From: an uncultured Spartobacteria bacterium
Lineage (GTDB): Bacteria; Verrucomicrobiota; Verrucomicrobiia; Chthoniobacterales; Terrimicrobiaceae
Direction: 5' to 3'
DNA length: 64,000 nt
Assembly (NCBI GenBank): GCA_937919825.1
Contig: CALFPA010000091.1
Coordinates: 1-64,000, forward strand
In this document: positions 39,798 through 49,696 of the stretch, in pieces
How the letters are laid out: every line of letters starts with the position of its first letter
Position numbering within the stretch: position 1 is the stretch's first letter
Made by a program: the position numbers and the translations under genes
Notes under the pieces: model-generated
Told to the model about the DNA's origin: nothing
What the model saw: only the letters and a program-made list of their open reading frames with translations
Databases searched by the model: none

Positions 39798-40679
39798 TTA
39801 GGGTGAATTGAGGAATGATTTGGCGAAGGCCAGCCAGACTTTGTGGCGGGGGACTTTGACGCGCAGGCCGAGGGGGTGTTCGGCAACGAGAGCGAGGGTT
39901 TGGCGGGCGAGGTCGAGCGGGAGTTTGCAGGCGGCGCGGAGGGCGCGAGGCTTCACGGCAGAGGCATACTGAGTGCCGGCTTCGAGGAGTTCGGAGGCGC
40001 GTTGCAACTCGGGATAAAACCGCTCGTCGGGGATGTAAACGCGGCCCGAGTCGGCATCGCGGCGGCGGTCGCGGAGGATGTTCACCATTTGCAGGCCTTG
40101 GCCGAAGATTTTCGCAAGCGGGAGCATTTCGTCGACGGGTTTGGAGGCGTAGTCGGGGATGTGGCGGAAGCACATGCTCGTCCAAAATTCGCCCACGCTG
40201 CCGGCGACGAGTTGGGTGTATTCGACGAGTTCCTCGGGCGAGAGAGGTTTTTGGGGGGCACCATCCGTGGATGGTTCGAAGCGCTCGAGGTCGAAGATTT
40301 GCCCGCGCAGGATGACACGCCAGGCGGCCTTGATTTTTGCGGCGTCGGGTAGGGCTTCGAGGGCTTTGAGGAGATCGGGCAAGCGGATGAGCAAATCGCG
40401 TTCGTCGCCTGCGAGGCCGAGGTCGGGGCTTTTTTCCGGATAGGAATCAGGCAGGGCGCGGAGGAGGGCGAGTCGTTGGAAGGTTGGCGCAGTCGAGGCA
40501 TCTGCGATCGAGTCGGAAGCGCGAGCAAGCATGTAGGCCAGCGACAAGGCCGGACGGATCGAGGCTGGAAGAATGCGGAGTGACAGCGCGAAGGTGCGCG
40601 CGAGTTTTTTCAGCAAGCGCTCGTAGCCTGCGGTATCAAGGACCGTGAGGGCGAGGGCCGGAGGTTTGGTAGAACTCAC
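39798..40679 (-). CDS. Squalene/phytoene synthase family protein
   Basis: 293 residues from a GTG at 40679 that overlaps the alpha-E gene stop (GTGA). All-helical isoprenoid synthase: first Asp-rich motif SDSIADA and second motif LRDRRRDADSGRVYIP; FALSLRILPASIRPALSLAYML and GEFWTSMCFRHIPDYASK are family-like. It would join two prenyl diphosphates (squalene, phytoene or a HpnC/HpnD-type step). Product unknown; no squalene-hopene cyclase or carotenoid gene is in view. A longer frame to 40901 is a shadow of the alpha-E gene. Confidence 0.82.
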   Translation of the reverse strand: MSSTKPPALALTVLDTAGYERLLKKLARTFALSLRILPASIRPALSLAYMLARASDSIADASTAPTFQRLALLRALPDSYPEKSPDLGLAGDERDLLIRLPDLLKALEALPDAAKIKAAWRVILRGQIFDLERFEPSTDGAPQKPLSPEELVEYTQLVAGSVGEFWTSMCFRHIPDYASKPVDEMLPLAKIFGQGLQMVNILRDRRRDADSGRVYIPDERFYPELQRASELLEAGTQYASAVKPRALRAACKLPLDLARQTLALVAEHPLGLRVKVPRHKVWLAFAKSFLNSP

Positions 40680-41635
40680 AGCCACCGACAATAGGTCTCG
40701 GCGAGCGCGTTGGAAATACCGTTCAAACGGATTTGCGTTTCCTCCAAATATTGGTGGAGTCCGGTTTTGAAAATCGACCCGATGTTGGCGAAGTCGAGGT
40801 TCGAGCGGAGCAAGCCGGAAAGGCGCTCGGCCTCGTTCTCGAAATGTCCGCGGTCGGTGCCCGAGATGCGGTGAAGGGCTGAGTCGAGCGAGTCCACGCA
40901 AAAGCGGATCGAGCGGGGAAAAGAATCGTGGAGGATGAGAAATTCAGCGACCTCCCAGCTCGATACGCGGCCGTTGGAGATTTTGAAATAAGCCTCCATG
41001 GCACTGCAGGAGCGGAGGACTGCCATCCATTGAGTGACATCGATGTTGCCGCCGACCTTTTCGCCTTGGGGCAGGAGGACATGGTATTTGAAATCCAGCA
41101 CGCGCGAGGTGGAGTCGGCGCGCTCGAGGAATTTGCCCGCTTGGAGAAATTGCCAGCCCTCGCCGTGCGTCATCGTGGCATCCGTGATGCCTTGGAACGA
41201 GTGGAGGTTTTCGACAAGGGTGCGATGGAAACCGATCGGGCTCTCGCGGTGGGCGGCGCGAGCGGAGGGGCTTTGGAGGTAGAGGTAGAGGCGGTTGATG
41301 CGCTCCCACATCTCGCTCGAAATCTGCTCACGGACGGTGCGGGCATTTTCGCGGGCGTGGGTCACGGAGGCCAGGATCGAGTTCGGGTTGGTTTTTTCGA
41401 AGGTGATGAACTCCATCACGGCATCGCCGCTGATTTTGTCGTGGAGTTGGAGGAAAAGCTCTTGGTCCTCGAGAGTCGCGAGGATCGGCAGCCATTGCTG
41501 GTTCGAGTCCGAGTAATTCAGCGCCTCGAAATCCAGCACGAGCTGCATATTCACATCCAAGATTCGGGAACTCGACTCCGCGCGCTCGATGTAACGGCTG
41601 AGCCAGAAGCAGGAATCAGCGACGCGGCTTAGCAT
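40676..41635 (-). CDS. Alpha-E domain protein (DUF403)
   Basis: 319 residues, all-helical. [26 protein letters not shown] is the family's hallmark N-terminus; [16 protein letters not shown] and [24 protein letters not shown]-like segments continue it. In other genomes it sits directly beside a circularly permuted ATP-grasp protein, as here (7-base overlap). Together they are predicted to make or transfer amide-linked peptides; the biochemistry is not established. Confidence 0.9.
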   Translation of the reverse strand: MLSRVADSCFWLSRYIERAESSSRILDVNMQLVLDFEALNYSDSNQQWLPILATLEDQELFLQLHDKISGDAVMEFITFEKTNPNSILASVTHARENARTVREQISSEMWERINRLYLYLQSPSARAAHRESPIGFHRTLVENLHSFQGITDATMTHGEGWQFLQAGKFLERADSTSRVLDFKYHVLLPQGEKVGGNIDVTQWMAVLRSCSAMEAYFKISNGRVSSWEVAEFLILHDSFPRSIRFCVDSLDSALHRISGTDRGHFENEAERLSGLLRSNLDFANIGSIFKTGLHQYLEETQIRLNGISNALAETYCRWL

Positions 41636-43086
41636 GGCTGCTCCTCCCCTTCATCGAGAACCCAAGTATCCTTCGTGCCGCCGCCCTGCGAGGAATTCAC
41701 AACGAGCGAGCCTTTTCGCATGGCCACACGGGTGAGGCCACCCGGGATGATCGTCGTTTTTTCGCCCATGAGAATGTAGGGCCGGAGGTCGATATGGCGG
41801 CCTTCGAATTTCCCATCCACGCGGGAGGGAGAGCGGGAAAGACTCACCACGGGCTGCGCAATGTAGCCGCGCGGGTCGGCGATGATCGCTGCGCGGAATT
41901 TTTCGATCTCCTCCTTCGTCGCGTGAGGCCCGATCATCATGCCGTAGCCGCCGCTTTCGTTTGCCGCTTTGACAACGAGATTTTCGAGATTTTCGAGAAT
42001 GTATTTCCGGTCGGATTCTACGGCGGAAAGGTAGGTGTCCACATTCGGGAGAATCGGTTCCTCGCCGAGGTAGAATCGGATCATCGCGGGCACATAGTAA
42101 TAGGTGACCTTGTCGTCGGCGACGCCCGTTCCAAGGGCATTGGCGAGGTTCACATTTCCCTCACGGTAGGCGTTGACGATGCCGGGGACGCCGAGGACGG
42201 AGTCCTTCCGGAAGACCGTCGGGTCAAGGAAGTCGTCATCGATCCGGCGATAGATCACATCGACCTGCTTGAGGCCTTTGGTGGTCTTCATGAAAACCCG
42301 CGAATTCTGCACAACCAGGTCTTGGCTAGTGACGATCTCGATGCCCATCGCGCGGGCGAGGAACGAGTGCTCGAAATACGCGGAGTTGTAGATGCCCGGC
42401 GTGAGCACAACGACGGTCGGATCGGGATTTCCACCCGGCGCGACATAGCGCAATGCGGCGAGGAGTTCCTGCGGATAGCGGTCTACCGGCCGAACACCAT
42501 AGCGGCTGAAAAGTTTCGGGAAAACCCGCTTCATCGCTTGGCGGTTTTCCAGCACATACGAAACACCTGAAGGACACCGGCCGTTATCCTCGAGCACAAA
42601 ATACTGACCGTCCGCCCCGCGCACGAGATCGGTTCCGCAGACATGAATGTAGATTCCATGAGGGACATCCAGACCGACGAGTTCGGGGCGGTAATGTTTC
42701 GCGGTGCGGATGATTTCGAGCGGAATCACTCCTTCCTTCACGATGCGCTGATCGTGGTAGACATCGTGAAGGAAAAGATTCAGTGCGCGCAGGCGTTGCT
42801 CCAACCCGCGTTCGAGGTGTCGCCACTCGTCCGCCGGGATGATGCGAGGCACGAGGTCGAACGGCATGATGCGTTCGGTGCCCTCGTCGCCGCGATAAAC
42901 CGTGAAGGTGATTCCTTGGTTGAGATAAGCGCTCTCCGCCATCGCGCGCTTGCGCTCGAAAGTGGCGGTGTCCATATCGGAGAAACGCCCGAGAAGTCGC
43001 TCGTAGTGTGGGCGGACCTTGCCATCCGCCTCGAACATCTCATCGAAAAATCCCTCCGTTTCGTATTGATCGAAAAGGCCCTGCAT
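41629..43086 (-). CDS. Circularly permuted ATP-grasp protein (DUF404/DUF407 type)
   Basis: 485 residues. Conserved segments: [95 protein letters not shown], and [12 protein letters not shown]-like end [15 protein letters not shown]. The fold predicts ATP-driven amide-bond formation between a carboxylate and an amine. The stop overlaps the alpha-E start. A GNAT acetyltransferase is encoded 57 bases upstream, as seen in several such amidoligase neighbourhoods. Confidence 0.9.
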   Translation of the reverse strand: MQGLFDQYETEGFFDEMFEADGKVRPHYERLLGRFSDMDTATFERKRAMAESAYLNQGITFTVYRGDEGTERIMPFDLVPRIIPADEWRHLERGLEQRLRALNLFLHDVYHDQRIVKEGVIPLEIIRTAKHYRPELVGLDVPHGIYIHVCGTDLVRGADGQYFVLEDNGRCPSGVSYVLENRQAMKRVFPKLFSRYGVRPVDRYPQELLAALRYVAPGGNPDPTVVVLTPGIYNSAYFEHSFLARAMGIEIVTSQDLVVQNSRVFMKTTKGLKQVDVIYRRIDDDFLDPTVFRKDSVLGVPGIVNAYREGNVNLANALGTGVADDKVTYYYVPAMIRFYLGEEPILPNVDTYLSAVESDRKYILENLENLVVKAANESGGYGMMIGPHATKEEIEKFRAAIIADPRGYIAQPVVSLSRSPSRVDGKFEGRHIDLRPYILMGEKTTIIPGGLTRVAMRKGSLVVNSSQGGGTKDTWVLDEGEEQPC

Positions 43087-43143
43087 TTGCCCGATGTTTT
43101 GCCCAACGGCCGCGCCGTGAAAAGAGAAAAATCTCGTGCCGCT

Positions 43144-43668
43144 TCAGCGAGCAGCAACTTGTAGAGGATCCAGCGCGCAGGAAATCTGATGGCTGCCGAA
43201 CTTCGTATAAATAAATCGCGCCGATGTGGAGTTCGCTCGCGTCACGCCGCGAACTTTGTCGAGACCCTCCGTGCGGAGAAAATTCAGCGACGACGCCAGC
43301 AGGGCACTGCCTAGGCCGCGGTTGCGGTATTCATGAAGGATCATCGGTCCGCTGGAGAGGTGGTTCATTGAGTCGGGATCCGTATCCATCACCGAGACAC
43401 CGATAATTCGCGAACCATGCTGGGCCACAACGCACGAGGGTGTGGCCTGTTTTTTCTCGAAGGCCTCTTCCACAAAGCGCTCCATGCTTTCATCCAAGCG
43501 CCGACTGATATCGCCCCAGGAAGAATCCATGGAAAACGCGGTGCGGAGGACCTTGCCGACGACCTCTTCGTCCTCGCGGTTAGCAGGTCGGATCGCCAGA
43601 GAAGCTGGCGCGGGCACCGAGTAATCTGCAGACACCGTGTCCCATTCAAAGCAAAGCCAAGGTTGCAT
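43144..43668 (-). CDS. GNAT-family N-acetyltransferase
   Basis: 174 residues. Acetyl-CoA pyrophosphate loop YRNRGLGSALL (R-x2-G-x-G/A), a strand with GSRIIGVSVMDTD before it and TRANSTSARFIYTKFGSHQ after it; all fit the GNAT fold. The N-terminus (MQPWLCFEWDTVSADYSVP) is not part of the domain, so a later start is possible. The acyl acceptor is unknown. First gene of the minus-strand run; ATP-grasp follows after 57 bases. Confidence 0.82.
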   Translation of the reverse strand: MQPWLCFEWDTVSADYSVPAPASLAIRPANREDEEVVGKVLRTAFSMDSSWGDISRRLDESMERFVEEAFEKKQATPSCVVAQHGSRIIGVSVMDTDPDSMNHLSSGPMILHEYRNRGLGSALLASSLNFLRTEGLDKVRGVTRANSTSARFIYTKFGSHQISCALDPLQVAAR

Positions 43669-43874
43669 TCAGTAATTCAGGTTAAATCCCTTCCGACTAC
43701 ACAGGTCAGGAAACCCCCTGATCATTGCGGCTGACCCACCATACGCACCCCAGAAAAACGGCGCAGACCATTCCAAATGCAGAAAATGAAAACATGAACA
43801 GCTTTGTGGTTTTTCAGAACCCTCTCCGTCGGTCAATGAAATTCCCGGAGCGAACGGGAAAAACACCGAATTGC

Positions 43875-43903
43875 TCGACAATGGCACATCCCTTTCCTAG
43901 AAG
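43875..43903 (+). promoter_or_regulatory. Probable promoter of the class I aldolase gene
   Basis: TCGACA (43875-43880), 17 bases, TAGAAG (43898-43903); predicted start about 43910, some 20 bases before the ATG. The rest of the 262-base gap upstream (43669-43874) holds no clear gene. Confidence 0.45.
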
Positions 43904-43930
43904 TCGCGGTTCAACTAAAAATTCCACACC

Positions 43931-45001
43931 ATGATCGACAACATCGTCTCAGCGCTCGGCGACAAGGCCGACTACCTTCTCAAGCACACTTCGAAGACCG
44001 TTTCGAAGGACCAACTCCATCTTCCCGGCCCCGATTTTGTGGACCGCATTTTCGCCCACACCGACCGGAACCAGCGCGTCCTGAATAATCTCCAGTGGAT
44101 CTACAATTCCGGCCGCCTCGCAGGCACCGGCTATGTTTCGATCCTGCCTGTCGATCAAGGTATCGAGCACTCCGCCGGAGCCAGCTTCGCCAAAAACCCC
44201 GCGTATTTTGATCCCGAGAATATTGTGAAACTCGCCATCGAGGGCGGTTGCAACGCCGTCTGCTCGACCTTCGGCGTCCTCGGCTCAGTCTCGCGCAATT
44301 ACGCGCACAAGATTCCATTCCTTGTTAAAATCAACCACAACGAACTCCTCACCTACCCGAACGCCTTCAAGGAGATTCTCTTTGGAAAAATCAAGACCGC
44401 CCACGACATGGGCGCAGCCGCTATCGGCGCCACGATTTACTTCGGCTCCGACGACGCCCATCGCGAGATCGTCGAGGTCGCCGAGGCTTTCGCCTACGCC
44501 CATGAGCTTGGAATGGCAACTGTCCTCTGGTGCTACCTCCGCAACTCCGCCTTTAGCATCAAAGGCGACAAGGATTATCATCTCGCCGCCGATCTCACCG
44601 GCCAGGCCAACCACCTCGGTTGCACGATCCAAGCCGACATCATTAAACAAAAGCTCCCCGAGAATAACGGCGGCTTCAAAGCCCTCAACACCGGCGGCTC
44701 CAGCTACGGCAAACTCGACGAGCGCATTTACACCGAACTCACCACCGACCATCCGATCGACCTCTGTCGTTATCAGGTCGTGAACTGCTACATGGGCCGC
44801 GCCGGCCTCATCAACAGCGGCGGCGCGAGCGGCAAGAACGACTTCAACGAAGCCGTCTTCACTGCGGTCGTCAACAAGCGCGCGGGCGGCACCGGACTCA
44901 TCTCCGGCCGCAAGGCCTTCCAACGCCCGATGGCCGAAGGAGCCAAGCTTCTCCACGCCATTCAGGATGTCTACCTCGCCAAAGAGGTCACCATCGCCTG
45001 A
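43931..45001 (+). CDS. fbaB: Class I fructose-bisphosphate aldolase (DhnA/FbaB type)
   Basis: 356 residues. Metal-independent Schiff-base aldolase of glycolysis/gluconeogenesis. [71 protein letters not shown] and the Schiff-base Lys239 in [12 protein letters not shown] are typical of the archaeal-type class I group. Monocistronic: a strong terminator follows at 45032. Frames on the opposite strand are shadows. Confidence 0.93.
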   Translation: MIDNIVSALGDKADYLLKHTSKTVSKDQLHLPGPDFVDRIFAHTDRNQRVLNNLQWIYNSGRLAGTGYVSILPVDQGIEHSAGASFAKNPAYFDPENIVKLAIEGGCNAVCSTFGVLGSVSRNYAHKIPFLVKINHNELLTYPNAFKEILFGKIKTAHDMGAAAIGATIYFGSDDAHREIVEVAEAFAYAHELGMATVLWCYLRNSAFSIKGDKDYHLAADLTGQANHLGCTIQADIIKQKLPENNGGFKALNTGGSSYGKLDERIYTELTTDHPIDLCRYQVVNCYMGRAGLINSGGASGKNDFNEAVFTAVVNKRAGGTGLISGRKAFQRPMAEGAKLLHAIQDVYLAKEVTIA

Positions 45002-45031
45002 TCACCCGGCGCGAAAGTTCCAAACAAAACA

Positions 45032-45063
45032 CAGCCGCAACTCCCCTTGCGGCTGTTTTTTTT
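45032..45063 (+). terminator. Rho-independent terminator after the aldolase gene
   Basis: CAGCCGCAA (45032-45040), loop CTCCCC, TTGCGGCTG (45047-45055), followed by eight T. The next ATG (45069) lies only five bases beyond the T-run. Confidence 0.9.
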
Positions 45064-45068
45064 GAAAG

Positions 45069-46073
45069 ATGGACACCGAAATCCTGATCGTGGGAGCGGG
45101 GCTTTGCGGGCTCCACGCCGCCACCCAGTTGCAGGCCGCAGGCCGCTCCGTGCTGGTGCTGGAGAAAAGCCGCGGCCTGGGCGGACGCGCCGCGACAAGG
45201 CGCTGGAACAATCGGCCTGTCGATCACGGCGCCCAATTTTTCACCGCCAAAAATCCGCAGTTCGTCGCGCAGGTCGCGCGCTGGCTGGAATCCGGCGTCT
45301 GTCACGAATGGACGCGTGGTTTGCACCACTTCTCTGGCGGCCAACTTCACGAACCCACCGATCACTCCCACCCCCGCTACGCCTGCCGGTCCGGAATGGC
45401 CGCGCTTGGCCGCACCTTGGGTGGTCCACTCGGTGAGATCGTGCAGCGCGAGTCCAAAGTCTCGCGCCTCGCCGTGGTCGAAGGACAATGGCAAGCCACC
45501 CTGGAGGATGGACGCCTCGTGCGATCGCGGAGCGTTTTGCTCACTCCTCCGCCCGCGCAAAGCAGAGCCCTCCTCGCCGAATCAGCGCCGATGGCGGCTC
45601 AAGAACTCAACCTCCACCCCTCGTGGCCTTGTCACGCGGTGGCAGCTTGTTTTTCGCGAATGGAACTTCCTTGGCAAGGCATCCAAGCTCCCGATGACGA
45701 GGTGCTGACCTGGATCGGCCACGACACCAGCAAGCGCCCGGAACTTCACCCCGAGCACACGATTCTCATGCTCCATGCCGCACCAGGTTTCAGCACAACC
45801 AACGCCGACGCTTCGGAGGGAGAAATTGCCGCCGCCTTGCTCCGCCGCGCCTCGGAGATGACCTCGCTCGATTTGCATTCGCCGCTCGAAATCTTTTTGC
45901 AGAGGTGGCGCTATGCGCTGCCGACTTCTAGCAAAACGCCATGCAGCCCGATCGCCCACACTTTCCCCGCGCCTCTCGTCGTAGCCGGCGATTGGTGCCA
46001 TGGTGGTCGGATCGAAGGCGCGTGGATGGCGGGCCGCGATGCGGCGGACCGCCTCCTAGCAATACTCCGCTAA
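45069..46073 (+). CDS. Renalase-like FAD-dependent oxidoreductase
   Basis: 334 residues. N-terminal FAD-binding motif LIVGAGLCGLHAATQLQAAG followed by SVLVLEKSRGLGGRAATRR, VDHGAQFFTA, and near the end LVVAGDWCHGGRIEGAWMAGRDAA, the pattern of COG3380/renalase-type amine-oxidase-fold proteins. Human renalase oxidises unusual NAD(P)H isomers; the bacterial substrate here is unknown. Start directly after the aldolase terminator; convergent with the DedA gene. Confidence 0.85.
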   Translation: MDTEILIVGAGLCGLHAATQLQAAGRSVLVLEKSRGLGGRAATRRWNNRPVDHGAQFFTAKNPQFVAQVARWLESGVCHEWTRGLHHFSGGQLHEPTDHSHPRYACRSGMAALGRTLGGPLGEIVQRESKVSRLAVVEGQWQATLEDGRLVRSRSVLLTPPPAQSRALLAESAPMAAQELNLHPSWPCHAVAACFSRMELPWQGIQAPDDEVLTWIGHDTSKRPELHPEHTILMLHAAPGFSTTNADASEGEIAAALLRRASEMTSLDLHSPLEIFLQRWRYALPTSSKTPCSPIAHTFPAPLVVAGDWCHGGRIEGAWMAGRDAADRLLAILR

Positions 46074-46096
46074 AGGCGAGCAGAAGCAGCCTTTGC

Positions 46097-46747
46097 CTAG
46101 TTGGCGCTTTTGCGTTTTTCCAACCAGGCTTTCGCGAATTCCCAAACGATCGGCAGGACCGAAACAACGATGATGCCCAGGATGACGAGCTTCATGTTTT
46201 TTTGAACGATCTCTAAGCCGCCGAAGTAATATCCGCCGCCGAGAAAAATCCCCACCCACAGGAATGCGCCGGAGACATTGTAGAGCGCGAATTTGGAATA
46301 GGTCATCGATCCCACGCCGGCGACGAATGGCGCGAAGGTCCGGACGATCGGAACGAAGCGCGCCAGGATGATCGCGCGGCCACCATACCTTTCATAGAAC
46401 GCATGGGCCTTCATGAGGTGGGCCTTGTTCAAGAAGCGGCTTGACTCGTATTGAAAAACTTTTGGCCCCATCCACTTTCCAATCGAGTAGTTGACGGCGT
46501 CGCCGAGGATGGCCGCGACGAGAAGGAGCGGGGTGACGATCTCGACTTGAATGAGCTGTTTTCCAGCGAGGGCTCCGACGGCAAAGAGCAGCGAGTCACC
46601 GGGCAGGAACGGAGTCACGATGAGACCTGTTTCGCAAAAGATGATCGCGAAGAGCAGGGCGTAAATCCAGAAGTCGTAATTCTTGATGAACCACTCCAAG
46701 TGGCGCTCGGCATGGAGAAAAAAATCGATGAAGTCGGCGAATGTCAT
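46097..46747 (-). CDS. DedA-family membrane protein
   Basis: 216 residues, several membrane segments. FCETGLIVTPFLPGDSLLFA, GDAVNYSIGKWMGPKVF, and the conserved ARFVPIVRTFAPFVAGVGSM mark the DedA/VTT family. Members act in membrane lipid (undecaprenyl-phosphate or phospholipid) translocation and in proton-motive-force homeostasis. Convergent with the oxidoreductase gene; TerC is divergent, 124 bases away. Confidence 0.9.
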   Translation of the reverse strand: MTFADFIDFFLHAERHLEWFIKNYDFWIYALLFAIIFCETGLIVTPFLPGDSLLFAVGALAGKQLIQVEIVTPLLLVAAILGDAVNYSIGKWMGPKVFQYESSRFLNKAHLMKAHAFYERYGGRAIILARFVPIVRTFAPFVAGVGSMTYSKFALYNVSGAFLWVGIFLGGGYYFGGLEIVQKNMKLVILGIIVVSVLPIVWEFAKAWLEKRKSAN

Positions 46748-46871
46748 GGGCTGTCCTTATCAAGGTGCGAAACGCCTCTGGCAACGATAAATCCCCCGCG
46801 ACTCCAAAATGACGCCATCCGTCCGCCCGCCTGTGTTCGTGTTTTCCTAAGAATTCGTTCGGAATCGTGGA

Positions 46872-47912
46872 ATGGTCAAAACCATCCCCATCCCCCATGA
46901 TGCGGCGATGAACTTGTTTCCTTTCGCCGATTACTGGTGGTTTTACTGCGGCTTCACAGTTTTTGTTTTGATCGTGTTGGCACTCGATCTCGGGGTGTTC
47001 CACCGCAACGCGCATGAGGTCAAATTTCGCGAGGCCCTCGCGTGGAGCGTCGTGTGGGTTGCGATGGCGGTTCTGTTCGGCTGGCTATTCGGAAAATTTG
47101 CGGAGTTCCGTTTTTTCAATGATGCCCGACTACTCGCCATTTCTGGCTTCGATCCGTCGGTGGAGGCCCACCGCGCGATGCTTCAATACTTCACCGGCTA
47201 TATCGTCGAGAAGGCCCTCTCGGTGGACAACATCTTCGTGTTCGTTGTCATTTTCACCTACTTCAACATCCCGGACAAATACCAGCACCGCGTCCTTTTC
47301 TACGGCATCATCGGAGCGCTCATTTTCCGCTGCATCTTCATCGCGGTCGGGGCGGCTCTCATCCAATATTACTGGGTCGTCGTTCTTTTCGGCGTCTTCC
47401 TCATCCTCACCGGCATCAAAGTTATACTCGCCCCGGAAAAGCCGCTCGATCCCGAGAAAAATCCGATTCTGAAATTCTTGAAGCGCGTCCTGCCCATCAC
47501 GCCGCAACTCGAGGGCCAGCGGTTTTTCCTGCGTCAAAAGGGGACGCTGATGGCGACCCCGCTCTTTGTGGCGCTTATTTTCATTGAGATCTCTGATGTC
47601 GTTTTCGCTGTCGATTCCGTGCCGGCGATCTATGCGATCACCAAGGAGCCGATGATTGTTTTCACCTCAAACATCTTCGCCATCCTCGGCCTGCGCGCGA
47701 TGTTCTTCCTCCTCGCCGGCGTCGTGCACAAATTCCGTTTCCTCAAATACGGCCTCGGTCTCGTGCTCGTTTTCGTGGGTCTGAAAATGGTCTGGCTGAA
47801 CCAACTTTTCGGCGGCCATTTCCCGATCGGTTGGTCGCTCATGATCATCTCGGTGCTCATCGGCTCATCGATTGCCGCCTCGTTTTTGATCCCTGCGAAG
47901 AAGGAATCCTAA
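46872..47912 (+). CDS. TerC-family integral membrane protein
   Basis: 346 residues with about nine membrane segments: FCGFTVFVLIVLALDLGVF, EALAWSVVWVAMAVLFGWLF, EKALSVDNIFVFVVIFTYF, VALIFIEISDVVFAVDSVPA (Asp in conserved membrane helices) and KYGLGLVLVFVGLKMVW. TerC proteins export manganese or other metals and were linked to tellurite resistance. No other ter genes are nearby, so metal homeostasis is likelier. Start at 46872 has GGA upstream; an ATG at 46908 would begin directly at the first membrane helix. Confidence 0.92.
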   Translation: MVKTIPIPHDAAMNLFPFADYWWFYCGFTVFVLIVLALDLGVFHRNAHEVKFREALAWSVVWVAMAVLFGWLFGKFAEFRFFNDARLLAISGFDPSVEAHRAMLQYFTGYIVEKALSVDNIFVFVVIFTYFNIPDKYQHRVLFYGIIGALIFRCIFIAVGAALIQYYWVVVLFGVFLILTGIKVILAPEKPLDPEKNPILKFLKRVLPITPQLEGQRFFLRQKGTLMATPLFVALIFIEISDVVFAVDSVPAIYAITKEPMIVFTSNIFAILGLRAMFFLLAGVVHKFRFLKYGLGLVLVFVGLKMVWLNQLFGGHFPIGWSLMIISVLIGSSIAASFLIPAKKES

Positions 47913-47920
47913 AACTGGTC

Positions 47921-49483
47921 TCAACCGAGCTCCAGACCCGGCAGGGTCGGCTGGAGATTTTTTGCACTGCGGCGAGCGGGGGCTCGTTTGCGGCTTCCGT
48001 GACGGACAAAAACCGCCTTGGCCTCAACTCGCGTTTCCGTTTGACGACGCACGGCCGAGATTTTATCCCGAGCCTCTTTCACCGCTGCTGTGTGTTCCAC
48101 AATCGGAGCAGGATAGTTTTTCCCGATGACGCATCCGCAGCGGCTCTGAATTTCGGAGGGCATTTGCTCCGGCCGTGACAGCCAGGAAACGGGAACCTCG
48201 CGGAGTTCTGGCAGCCAGTAGCGAATGAATACGCCGTCGGGGTCTTGCTCGAGGGCTTGTTTGGCCGGGGAATAAATCCGCAGCGTGTTGATCCCGCTCG
48301 TGCCACTCTGCATTTGGAATTGGCTGAAATGAATGCCCGCCTCGAAGTCGAGGAAGTGGGACCCCAGCCAGACCGCCGGTTCGCGCCAGTGGAGCCAGAG
48401 ATGATACGCGGAAAAACTCGCGAGCATCGCCCGCATGCGGAAGTTGAGCCAGCCCGTCGCCTTCACGCAGCGAATGCACGCATCCACCATCGGGTAACCG
48501 GTGAGCCCCTCCTTCCAAGCATCGAACCGCCGGCGGCCTTCAGGGCCATCTGTGAATTCCTCCCTCAGCCCATCGTAGGTCCGAACGAAATTTCCAAACT
48601 CGATGCGCGGCTCGTCCTCGAGTTTTTGCATGAAGTGGCAGTGCCAGCGCAAACGGGACCCAAAACTCTGTAGCGACCCGAACCATCGCCGATCCACCGC
48701 CGCACCAACCTCCCGAGCGGCGCGGAGAGCTAAACGGCGCTCCCCGAGTTTTGCGACCACCGTGCGCATTGAGATGCAGCCAAAGGAAAGATACGGGCTG
48801 ATGCGCGAGCAGGCGGTCCAACCCTCGAGGGGGCTCGACATCGCCGCGCGGTAATTCACCCCCCGCTCCGTCAGAAACGAGTGGATCGTTCGGCGAGCCG
48901 CCTCTTCACCGCCCTTTTGCGCGTCCGGCTTGTCGGAGGGAGGCAAACCCAATTCCTCGAGACCGAGAATCCCCTCGCTTCTCAACCCCTCCACTCCGCG
49001 AATCCCCGGCACCGAACTCGCTGGCCCCCGCATGAATTCCTCCCAATTTTTCGACCATCCATTGCGGGATCGCAGTCGGCGCACAACGCCGTCCTGCCGA
49101 AATTCATTCCATGGAATTCCCCGCTCGCAGCACCACTCGCCCACCTCGCGATCCCGCCGGTAGGTCAACCCGCTACCCGTCTCCTCGTGCGACCAAAGTT
49201 CGGCAAAGGAAATTTCCCGCCACAAGGTTTGCAGCACTTCCGTGACCGCCCCCCACCTCAAGACGAGATTCCCGCCTATCTCCCGCAATAAGTGATCCAG
49301 GGACCTCAGGGATTCGTTCAGAAAAACCAGATGCGCCGAGGTGAACTCCGCGCTGCCGTGCAGTTCCGGCTCGTAGACATACAGGCACGCGACCGGGCCG
49401 CGCTTCGCCGCCTCAACCAACGGACGGTGATCTTCCACGCGCAGGTCGCGCTTGAACCACACGAGTTGCGTTGGCCCCTTCAT
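47921..49483 (-). CDS. Photolyase/cryptochrome family protein
   Basis: 520 residues from the ATG at 49483. N-terminal photolyase domain ([17 protein letters not shown]), middle helical part, C-terminal FAD-binding domain with [59 protein letters not shown] and [12 protein letters not shown]. Light-driven repair of pyrimidine dimers or blue-light sensing; the exact class was not decided. The ATG overlaps the stop of a 49-codon DUF2256 gene (ATGA). Convergent with terC (8 bases apart). Confidence 0.9.
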   Translation of the reverse strand: MKGPTQLVWFKRDLRVEDHRPLVEAAKRGPVACLYVYEPELHGSAEFTSAHLVFLNESLRSLDHLLREIGGNLVLRWGAVTEVLQTLWREISFAELWSHEETGSGLTYRRDREVGEWCCERGIPWNEFRQDGVVRRLRSRNGWSKNWEEFMRGPASSVPGIRGVEGLRSEGILGLEELGLPPSDKPDAQKGGEEAARRTIHSFLTERGVNYRAAMSSPLEGWTACSRISPYLSFGCISMRTVVAKLGERRLALRAAREVGAAVDRRWFGSLQSFGSRLRWHCHFMQKLEDEPRIEFGNFVRTYDGLREEFTDGPEGRRRFDAWKEGLTGYPMVDACIRCVKATGWLNFRMRAMLASFSAYHLWLHWREPAVWLGSHFLDFEAGIHFSQFQMQSGTSGINTLRIYSPAKQALEQDPDGVFIRYWLPELREVPVSWLSRPEQMPSEIQSRCGCVIGKNYPAPIVEHTAAVKEARDKISAVRRQTETRVEAKAVFVRHGSRKRAPARRSAKNLQPTLPGLELG

Positions 49484-49629
49484 CGCATGGAGGGTCGGAC
49501 GCGGCGGCACTTGTCACTGCAGTAGCGCACTTCCGCCCAGACGCGTTCCCATTTTTTTCGCCAAGAAAATGGCCGCCCGCAAGTGACGCAGATCTTTGAG
49601 GGCAAATGTTCTTTTTTCACGCCACGCAT
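49480..49629 (-). CDS. DUF2256 small zinc-binding protein
   Basis: 49 residues, shorter than usual ORF cut-offs. From the ATG at 49629: [10 protein letters not shown], then [20 protein letters not shown] and YCSDKCRR. The four cysteines (14, 17, 37, 41) form a likely zinc site and KKxEHLPxKxCxxCGRPFxWRKKW is the DUF2256 pattern. The stop TGA overlaps the photolyase ATG. DUF2256 proteins are commonly encoded beside photolyase or cryptochrome genes; their function is not known. Confidence 0.88.
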   Translation of the reverse strand: MRGVKKEHLPSKICVTCGRPFSWRKKWERVWAEVRYCSDKCRRVRPSMR

Positions 49630-49696
49630 GTCTCGCAAAGTTACGAGCGGGGGCGCAGTGCCGATGCGGAGAATCGTGAAAAAGGTGCCGCCGGCT

